From contig NC_018327.1 in NCBI RefSeq assembly GCF_000234665.1, positions 150,998 through 214,997 on the forward strand: a stretch of 64,000 nt of DNA. Direction: 5' to 3'. The translations under genes were made by a program, and so were the position numbers. The notes under the pieces are model-generated. The model had not been told where the DNA came from, did not search any database, and saw nothing but the letters and a program-made list of their open reading frames with translations. Of this stretch, positions 57,593 through 64,000 are shown one piece after another; position 1 is the first letter of the stretch; every line of letters begins with the position of its first letter. This DNA is from Leishmania mexicana MHOM/GT/2001/U1103. Its lineage: Eukaryota > Euglenozoa > Kinetoplastea > Trypanosomatida > Trypanosomatidae.

Positions 57593-58696
57593 ATGTCCTC
57601 AGATACCATCCAAGTTGGGTTCCTCGGAGCCTCAACGATTGCGCACAAGGTGTGGGCAGCCATCGAAGCGGCTGGAAACATGCAAGTCACTCTCGTAGGC
57701 AGTCGATCCGTGGAGGTGGCGCAGAAATTCATTGACGAGTGCATCGAAAGCCTTCATATCAGCGAAGAACGCAAGGCTGCAGCGGCCACCTACGATGAGG
57801 TTGTCGGTAGCTCTGAAGTTGACGTTGTGTACATCTCCATCCCAGTCACCACCAGACACGAGTGGGTGATGAAGTGCGCTGAGAACAATAAGCACGTTGT
57901 TGGCGAAAAGCCCCCAGGTTCTACGCCAGAGCAGCTACAGTCGTGGATTGAGGCACTGAGCGCGAAGGGCCTGCTATACATGGATGGAACAATGTTCTCT
58001 CACGGGCCGTACGTGAAGAAGGTGGTCGAGTGTCTCCCCGAGATCGGCGACATTCGTCGCATGACGTTTGTCTTCTCTTTTCGCGCCTCGCCGGAGAGAC
58101 TGCAGAATGACATCCGCTGCAACCCAAATCTAGAGCCGCTGGGCGCACTCGGTGACATTGGCTGGTATGCCATCCGCTCTTTTCTACACATGGTCCACTT
58201 CACCATGCCCACCACCGTTGCCGGTCGCATTATTGAGGAACTACCGAACGGTGCTGTTACCTCCTTCAAAGGAGAGCTCACTTTCCCCGGTGCCAAGCCG
58301 GACGCAGTCATCTACGCATACTTCTACTGCAGCTTCTTGAGCTCACCCCAGCAAAGTTTTATCGTTTCGGGCACGAAAGGGCGCATTGTTGCCGAGCAGC
58401 TGACGAACCCGCTCACTGATGCCGGAGCGGCGTGCTTTAAGATTGTGAAGCCCACGTTTTCCGGCCCTGATCCAAACACGGACGTCACCGTTGAGCAAAA
58501 CGTGACAAATGCCCAGGTTCCCGAGGAAACGGGACATATGCAGGAGACGCAGATGTGGCGTGATGTTCGCGACTGTCTCAAGAGGGACGAAAGCGGCCGG
58601 CTGATTGCCGAGGAGGATGCCGTGCGCGAGTGGGCCCGCAAGTCATGGATGACGCACTGCATCGCGGCCAAGTTGATGGAGTCTGCCCGCTCGTAG
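57593..58696 (+). CDS. Gfo/Idh/MocA-family oxidoreductase, paralogue 2
   Basis: The frame opens at 57458, but the ATG at 57593 (MSSDTIQVGFLG) places the Rossmann strand right at the N-terminus and is preferred; the length is 367 residues, typical for the family. It has VGFLGASTIAHKVW (8-21), VVYISIPVTTRHEW (78-91), the Glu-Lys-Pro signature at 105-107, MDGTMFSHGP (130-139), NDIRCNP and LGALGDIGWYAIR (183-195). YFYCSFLSS and SGTKGRI follow in the C-terminal beta sheet. This is the compact form that plants also carry. It should be a soluble NAD(P)-dependent dehydrogenase acting on a sugar or cyclitol, with unknown substrate. It lacks the low-complexity inserts of paralogue 1, and its third codon positions look less GC-rich over the stretch I sampled. 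That could mean slower amelioration after acquisition from a donor or different expression constraints. Confidence 0.9.
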   Translation: MSSDTIQVGFLGASTIAHKVWAAIEAAGNMQVTLVGSRSVEVAQKFIDECIESLHISEERKAAAATYDEVVGSSEVDVVYISIPVTTRHEWVMKCAENNKHVVGEKPPGSTPEQLQSWIEALSAKGLLYMDGTMFSHGPYVKKVVECLPEIGDIRRMTFVFSFRASPERLQNDIRCNPNLEPLGALGDIGWYAIRSFLHMVHFTMPTTVAGRIIEELPNGAVTSFKGELTFPGAKPDAVIYAYFYCSFLSSPQQSFIVSGTKGRIVAEQLTNPLTDAGAACFKIVKPTFSGPDPNTDVTVEQNVTNAQVPEETGHMQETQMWRDVRDCLKRDESGRLIAEEDAVREWARKSWMTHCIAAKLMESARS

Positions 58697-59959
58697 CTGC
58701 AGCAGCTCTGTTGCCCTTGCGTGGCAATATGAGAAATATGGGCATGCTGGGTGTGGCTCGACAGCGCTTTGCAGCAGACAGAGGGATGCTTTCTGAGCAC
58801 TCATCGACACTGAAGGTGTCTTGTATTATTTTTTGTTCTCAAGTGTCTCTCGAATGAACTTCACGAAAAACGCTCATGGAAAGCATATACAAGTCTACTC
58901 TCCTTTACCTCTTCGGTACTTTGGTTGAGCACCTACCGAACTACCCTTTTTTATGAATCTTTCATCGTCTCATCTCTCTTTCTCTCAGCTGTTATTCCCG
59001 TCACGTGAATTGTAGAACCTCAGTGATACACAGAAAAATGCATGAAAAGGAAAAGAGCTGTAACAGTATTTCCCTGCGTAGGATCGTCATGTGCAATGCT
59101 CCCGGCAGTTACTGATTCACAAATCCGACTTTACCCAACCGTGTCACGTGCGCTGAGTGGAATGGAGACGATGATTACTATGGTGCTTCAGGTGCTGCTA
59201 AACTCGCAATTCAGCTGCAATTTTTTTTCTACCACGTTGCTTCGCTCCCTTTTTTTTTCAGCCTTCCTTTCGTTTCGAGAGCTTCAACGATGGCCTCGCG
59301 CACACGTTTGGATACTTCTCCCGTTGCTCCAGTACGTTGTCTACCTGCGCACACACTTGGTGTATCCGTGCTTCCTCCGATCAAAACTGACGCTGTGACC
59401 TTCTACTTTCACGAAGCATACGGTGCTCCAAAAGTTATTGGAGTCGCGGATGACAAACAAAGTGAGGCACGCAACATCCACTCTGAGCATGTAGAACTCC
59501 TTGTAAGAAGGAGCAGATGACGTCGCTGCAAAGCGTCTTGTGCTTTCCTCTTAGGGTTTGAGCTGATTTCCCTTTTACCTGCTTCAAGCGAAACGACAAA
59601 TCAAACAGCATGGTGATCTCGACTCACTCGCTCATCTTTCTTGAAAATAGAGGCATAGCTGCCAGGAGCAGCTCCATTCTCAATGCGAAGCCATTGGTGC
59701 ATCGCGTTCATTCCGCTCTTACCTGCAGTAGCTACATAGACGTTGTGTTGCATGGGTCCTCCGCTCCTTCATCTCTTCCTCTCCTTCGACCCTTGTGTAT
59801 ATTGCCTGCTCCTGTGTGTGCAAGGCAGCGTTCGTGCGTACTAAGAGTGTACTCTCTGTCACAGTGCATTACCTCTGTCAAACCATCCGCTTAGTTGCTG
59901 TTGTTGTTGGCGTGCGATCAACACAATTGACCTCCTTCCTTTTTCGGTGTGGAAGTGTG
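58697..59959. other. Intergenic spacer, visibly less GC-rich
   Basis: There is no convincing gene. The sequence is more AT-rich than other spacers in the window. A 76-codon frame at 59290-59520 begins with ATG after a T-rich tract (59220-59262) and has fairly balanced composition, but it is too short to support on its own. Confidence 0.55.
59290..59520 (+). other. Possible short open frame (76 codons)
   Basis: It starts at an ATG shortly after a strong T-rich tract and AG, and its translation is not low-complexity. No similarity is recognised. It could be a small gene, the remnant of one, or chance. Confidence 0.25.
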
Positions 59960-61063
59960 ATGAGCGTGCCTACGGCATCTGCGATGCAGCTGGTGGTGGA
60001 CTCGGCTGCATCAGACAATGGCAACAATAGCAGCGTTATGCAAACACCCGTCCCACCCACTGGCACGACACTGTTTCTTCGCGAGGAAGGCAGCCGCACC
60101 TTTGTGCCTGTGTATCATCAATCGAGCGTGACGCTCCGCGATTTAGCCGAGGAGTTCAACATTAGCAGCGTTCTCGAGTGCGACGCGCACGGGAACGTTC
60201 AGCCACGCGCGGTCGCTTTTGACTCCCCATCGGACGTTTTGCACAGTGGACGGCACTACATCGCTCGGCGAGATGCGCGGGCCGAGGCCGGCAACAGCTA
60301 CGTCACCTTCCGCGGCAAGATTCTTGTGAAGGAGTACGAGCTAGAGCATCCGACCCCGCCCGCAAGCCAGAACGTAGAGACACCAACGATAGCAGGCGAT
60401 GGTGTAGAGAGCGCCTCCCTCGCACACGAGACCCATTCTGTCCCAGCTGCCACTCCCTTCCCAGACAAGCGCAGTGTGCGGCAGGCAATGGAGAGGGATG
60501 AAGAAGGCTATGCAGCCAGTGGGCTTTCCTCATGCACGCCTGTTCCGCGGCAGGACTACAACGAAGAGGACAGATCGAGCATCTCTCGAGCTCTAGCGCT
60601 ATCGTCGGAGCGTAAGCGTCCGAGAGAAGACGCTAGCGGGACAGGTGCGGAGGGCTCTGCAGCGAGCGAAAGGAGTCAGCAGCGTTCCCAGGCACAGCGG
60701 ACTGAAGAGCCGCAGCTTTCCTCGGCAACTCGACCCGGCAAGGAGAATGTTTTGCAGGACTGCACGAATGGCCCATCTGCGCCTCTAACGCTGTCGGGGA
60801 AGTCGAGCGACGCGCAGAGCAGCTCTCAAACTGCAAGGGAGGATACATCAATTGATGAGCCAGCTCAGCGCTCGCTGCGGTTTATTCCCTTCCCAGAGGC
60901 AGCTTCTGATGGTAGTGAGACGTATGTTACGCTGGAGGATCTGCAGAGACTGTGCCAAGAAGCCGCCACTCAAGAAGAAGAGTTCCAGAAGAGGCACAAG
61001 GGCGCCACAGATATCTTAGAGAGCGCTCGGCGCGTTCTCTTCACAACTGGTGAAGTGGACTAA
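59960..61063 (+). CDS. Hypothetical protein with N-terminal compact domain and C-terminal helix
   Basis: The long frame begins upstream at 59795, but the ATG at 59960 (MSVPTASAM) is the first in a good context, giving 367 residues. Residues about 35-130 look folded and beta-rich (TTLFLREEGSRTFVPVYHQ, VTLRDLAEEFNISSVLECD, then HYIARRDARAE and SYVTFRGKILVKEYEL). The first part has the look of a ubiquitin-like or doublecortin-like fold, but I cannot confirm either. Residues 130-320 are disordered, rich in Ser, Glu, Arg and Pro with many possible phosphorylation sites. The C-terminal 50 residues form a charged helix (LEDLQRLCQEAATQEEEFQKRH). There is no membrane segment. Function is unknown. Confidence 0.78.
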   Translation: MSVPTASAMQLVVDSAASDNGNNSSVMQTPVPPTGTTLFLREEGSRTFVPVYHQSSVTLRDLAEEFNISSVLECDAHGNVQPRAVAFDSPSDVLHSGRHYIARRDARAEAGNSYVTFRGKILVKEYELEHPTPPASQNVETPTIAGDGVESASLAHETHSVPAATPFPDKRSVRQAMERDEEGYAASGLSSCTPVPRQDYNEEDRSSISRALALSSERKRPREDASGTGAEGSAASERSQQRSQAQRTEEPQLSSATRPGKENVLQDCTNGPSAPLTLSGKSSDAQSSSQTAREDTSIDEPAQRSLRFIPFPEAASDGSETYVTLEDLQRLCQEAATQEEEFQKRHKGATDILESARRVLFTTGEVD

Positions 61064-61789
61064 AAGGCTGGATGCATGTGTGCATTCCTTCGAGATAGCG
61101 CTGAGGCCCTTTTTCTCTTGTTCTACCCCTGGTAGGAGACGACGGCACGTACTTCTTATGAGACAGGGCATATATGTCGTTTCGGCTGCTGGTTATGGTT
61201 GTCGGTAGTGAAGCAGCACTTCCGTGGCGATCGTGATAGATTCATTCGCATGGGTGGCCGTGTACGAATAGACTGTTTTTTTTTCTCTTCTTTTCCGCGG
61301 CTTCTCCTAGAGTGTGCCTCTACGTGCCGAAATCTTGTCGTGATTTCTTTTTTAGCTTTGCCCTAGTGGCGCTCTTCGTCTCCATGCTAGATACGACAAC
61401 NNNNNNNNNNNNNNNNNNNNNNNNNNNNNNNNNNNNNNNNNNNNNNNNNNNNNNNNNNNNNNNNNNNNNNNNNNNNNNNNNNNNNNNNNNNNNNNNNNNN
61501 GTCGTATCCTAACAGAAACAAGGAAACTTCAGCTCCCATGACGTAGCCTCTCCTCCTTGTGCCTATAACCCTCTCTCCTCTCTCTCTTTCCCTGTTGATT
61601 GCTGAGCTTTGCAAGCACCGGGGGGGAAGTCGTCCTTGCACACAGCAGCTACCCATTATTCAGTGGACTCGTGCCACTCTTGTAGTCTTTTTGTGTTCCT
61701 CGACAGCGGACTATTGTCCGACGTGCGTTGTAGCGTGTGCACGTAGGGCTGGCACAAATAGTACCCGAATGTGCGCCTAACCTGCTCAG
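61064..61789. other. Intergenic spacer with an assembly gap
   Basis: There is no gene. It contains T-rich tracts near 61275-61300, the gap at 61401-61500, and a pyrimidine-rich stretch at 61550-61595 that could serve the next gene's splice acceptor. Confidence 0.6.
61401..61500. other. Assembly gap (100 N)
   Basis: Exactly 100 unknown bases. The flanks form an 8-base inverted repeat (GATACGAC at 61390-61397 and GTCGTATC at 61501-61508). Confidence 0.98.
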
Positions 61790-63628
61790 ATGAATGTCCT
61801 CCATAGCATTGTGAAGGTGACCTTCGGCCCGGTCACCGCCACGGAGGAGGACCCTGCCAACTCACCCTTCGCGCCGTCAGAGAAGATGAAGGTTTTGTCG
61901 CGACAACTCCTAACTTTCCGCCTCACTGTCACGTATGACAACATGGCAAAGGATGCGTCGAAGGAGCAGGCGGCAAAACGCTTTCTCTCCATGGTTGGTA
62001 TCCACTCGCTCGAGGCAGCCTGGTCGCACCTGTTCGGCGCCGTGCAGGTGGTGCCGTTCCTCCTTTGCAAGAACGACTCATCGACGAGGTTAGAAAGCGA
62101 AAAGGTGTCTTCCCCGGTGCAGGCGAACTCGCAGCCAATGCCGTCGTCGGCCTCGGAGGAGTGGACAAGGTGTACTGGCAGCGCGTTTGTCTGCGGGACG
62201 CCATGGTTTTGGTCTAGTCACCGCTACAGGTGGTCTTCGAGCGACGCGACAGCGAAGAAGAGCGGCTCAACGCCGTTGCACGGATCGACCATGACGGAGC
62301 TGTCCATGCCCACTTCCTTGTTCCTCTCGACGATGTTGCACTCGCTGCCAATGGCCACGGCGACTGCATCGCCCTCGTTTGCGAACAACAGCCGCGGCGC
62401 GAGTGCGGGCCACGGCGATGCGTACTGGGACGCCAGCGCTGGCGTCCGCTGCGAGGTGATTGGGAGCGTGTCGACAGTGGCGGCGGACGAGGGGTCGCCG
62501 CGGCGGCTGCCGGCGGAGGCGAGCGCCGCTGGCAAAGACGTGGCCGTTGGCTTCACCGGTGCTGCTCTCCCGCACTTGTTGGAGAGCAGGTACACGATTG
62601 AGCTAGCTCTTCCCGAGTTTGAGGTGGCGTCTCTACATGGGGTCGACACCGCACTGGCGATAGTGGTGCTGCTGCCGTTGTGTGCGACTGGTGGCGGTGG
62701 TGCGGCCACGGCGTCGGCCGAGGCTGGGGGCCAGCCGTTCATTTTGAGGTCGGTGCTGGCGCGCAGTGTGGGCCAGACGCAGGTGGAGACGGCGGCGGCA
62801 TCGGCGCTGGTGCTCGGGAGTGGTGTGGTGCCGGTGCAGATAATGGAGCCGTTTCTGTGCGTCTCCTCAACGTCGCCACTGAGCAACGACCGCCTTGTGC
62901 TGAATTTGTCCCTGACAAACATGACCGCCAGCGTGGCGCGGCTGTACAGTACTTCCTTCGACCTGCACTCGTCGTGCGTGCTGCTTGATGCCGCTATGAC
63001 TGGCTGTGACTTTTCTGGTGAGGAGCAGGGTGAGCCTCACATCACGGCGAGCTCGCTATGGGGTGAGATGCGGCCTGGTTCGAATCTGTCGAGCATGCGC
63101 ACCATCGACCTTCTCACAAAGCTTGTGACGATAACGCCGGTTGTGGTGGGCGAGGAGCGGCCGCCGGTGGAGCTTTACCCTGGCGAGACGTACACCTTCG
63201 AGTTTGTGATCGAGGTGCTGCCACAGCTGTGCTACCTGCTGAATTCGCAGTCGCTCGAGTACCTGTACGAGCGCCACTATGCGATGCCGCACGGCGGTGT
63301 GGGTGGGCGTGGCAGTGACGGTTCGCCGAGCGGCAAGAGGGACGAGGGCCAGCCTCATGGAGGTGGGGGCGGCAGCGGCAGCGCGGCAACCACGTTCGGC
63401 CACGGCTCTGTCGTCACGGACTGTTACGATCAGACGGTCTCTGCTACGGAGCTACGTCGCATTTTATCGCACTCGTACGTGTCGCACCTGTTTGTGTACT
63501 ACAACCTCGCTGCTGGCGACGCGGCTAGCAACGATAGTTCAACCAGGCTGTCGTCGCGCGTGTCCGGTTTGGGGCACAGCACTGGACTGTGCCTGCGCTA
63601 CCCGGCACGGTGGTCTTTTGGTGCGTGA
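61790..63628 (+). CDS. Hypothetical protein, beta-rich, 612 residues
   Basis: The ATG at 61790 opens a 612-residue frame that ends inside the window. Residues 1-95 look folded (MNVLHSIVKVTFGPV, LLTFRLTVTYDNM, a helix, then VQVVPFLLCK). A Ser/Thr-rich part at 96-210 and an Ala/Gly-rich part at 245-270 are probably loops. Repeated beta-strand patterns follow, such as YTIELALPEF and LVLNLSLTNMTASVARLYS. YPGETYTFEFVIEVLPQLCYLL has the look of an immunoglobulin-like or trafficking-complex sandwich domain. A Gly/Ser linker at 505-535 precedes the last conserved-looking block ending LCLRYPARWSFGA. Sandwich proteins of this sort occur in TRAPP-type trafficking complexes, but I see no decisive signature. 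Function is unassigned. Confidence 0.8.
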   Translation: MNVLHSIVKVTFGPVTATEEDPANSPFAPSEKMKVLSRQLLTFRLTVTYDNMAKDASKEQAAKRFLSMVGIHSLEAAWSHLFGAVQVVPFLLCKNDSSTRLESEKVSSPVQANSQPMPSSASEEWTRCTGSAFVCGTPWFWSSHRYRWSSSDATAKKSGSTPLHGSTMTELSMPTSLFLSTMLHSLPMATATASPSFANNSRGASAGHGDAYWDASAGVRCEVIGSVSTVAADEGSPRRLPAEASAAGKDVAVGFTGAALPHLLESRYTIELALPEFEVASLHGVDTALAIVVLLPLCATGGGGAATASAEAGGQPFILRSVLARSVGQTQVETAAASALVLGSGVVPVQIMEPFLCVSSTSPLSNDRLVLNLSLTNMTASVARLYSTSFDLHSSCVLLDAAMTGCDFSGEEQGEPHITASSLWGEMRPGSNLSSMRTIDLLTKLVTITPVVVGEERPPVELYPGETYTFEFVIEVLPQLCYLLNSQSLEYLYERHYAMPHGGVGGRGSDGSPSGKRDEGQPHGGGGGSGSAATTFGHGSVVTDCYDQTVSATELRRILSHSYVSHLFVYYNLAAGDAASNDSSTRLSSRVSGLGHSTGLCLRYPARWSFGA

Positions 63629-64000
63629 GGGTGAGCGATCAAGAAACGTGCGCCGAGCTGAAAAGCACTGCTTTCTTCAACGGTGTGACGGGGAGAGAGC
63701 GTGTGCAGCAGACACGCACGTGTGCCTGTGCGTGTTACAATATGCACGTGCTTGCATGGCGAAGAGCGCTGGAGCTCTTGCGCCGCCGCCTCCCTCCCCC
63801 CTCTCCTCCTTCCCCCAGTACCGGATGGAAAAGGTAGGAAAAGGGACAACAGAACACGTGTGAGAGCGCATTTCGCGGAGGCGACTCTGCAACACGCAAA
63901 TGGGGGATATGCTGGCGTATCTCGGGACGATGGTGAGTGTGTCCTGCTGCTGCTGCTGCTGCTTTCTCACTCTACTACTCGGTAGTTGGCAGTGGAAGGT
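63629..64000. other. Downstream spacer to the window end
   Basis: There is no gene. It contains C/T-rich sequence near 63785-63818 and a CTG/TGC run near 63945-63962, probably 3' UTR and the leader region of a gene beyond the window. Confidence 0.55.

Noticed and set aside
1..64000. CRISPR arrays, rRNA or tRNA genes, strand-switch region
   Set aside because: None was seen; the regular short repeats are microsatellites, every supported gene is on the + strand, and no cloverleaf-type gene with box sequences stood out on reading.

Overview
The window looks like nuclear DNA of a Leishmania-type trypanosomatid. I see 22 intronless protein genes, all on the + strand, with long gene-free spacers rich in C/T runs and (GT)n, and scattered copies of a short retroposon that I recognise as SIDER (probably SIDER2). 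This fits the inside of one directional gene cluster transcribed polycistronically and processed by trans-splicing and polyadenylation. I see no strand switch, tRNA, rRNA or centromere-like block. The content (acetyl-CoA synthetase, AMPK beta, a trypanothione-synthetase-like amidase, tandem oxidoreductases) agrees with my recollection of Leishmania chromosome 23, but species and chromosome are inference. Several open frames begin at GTG or TTG; I moved these to the first plausible ATG.

Layout. 0-8 kb: a membrane-anchored unknown protein, a small unknown protein, aldose 1-epimerase, a first SIDER copy and a glycosyltransferase-like protein. 9.8-13.2 kb: a large FtsX-like permease. 13.2-17.5 kb: a 4.3 kb gene-free stretch holding a degenerate SIDER and an unexplained protein-like stretch on the minus strand. 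17.5-29.1 kb: an acylated CHAP amidase, three unknown proteins (one a 1423-residue coiled coil) and the AMPK beta subunit. 30-38 kb: a multi-pass membrane protein, a 98-residue protein, a SET-domain methyltransferase, a relic of the 3' end of an ingi/DIRE-type retroposon (minus strand) and an FtsJ-type RNA 2'-O-methyltransferase. 38.6-52.5 kb: acetyl-CoA synthetase, an EF-hand protein, an XRN exoribonuclease and a C2-like/coiled-coil/Pro-Gln-rich protein. 53-64 kb: SIDER copies around two Gfo/Idh/MocA oxidoreductase paralogues, then two unknown proteins. Two 100-N assembly gaps lie at 38517-38616 and 61401-61500.

Working together. Gene order in trypanosomatids seldom reflects pathways, so neighbours are not operons. 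Three genes do touch carbon and energy status (aldose 1-epimerase, acetyl-CoA synthetase, AMPK beta). The strongest non-gene signal is the repeat system. Six SIDER copies in both orientations include a nearly identical direct pair 14.6 kb apart and an inverted pair inside the spacer between the two oxidoreductases. Such repeats can act on mRNA stability and can seed gene amplification. I found no clear candidate for an entirely new system; the most unusual items are the repeat arrangement, a very GC-rich block joined to a truncated SIDER at 56512-56700, and the zinc-finger retroposon relic.
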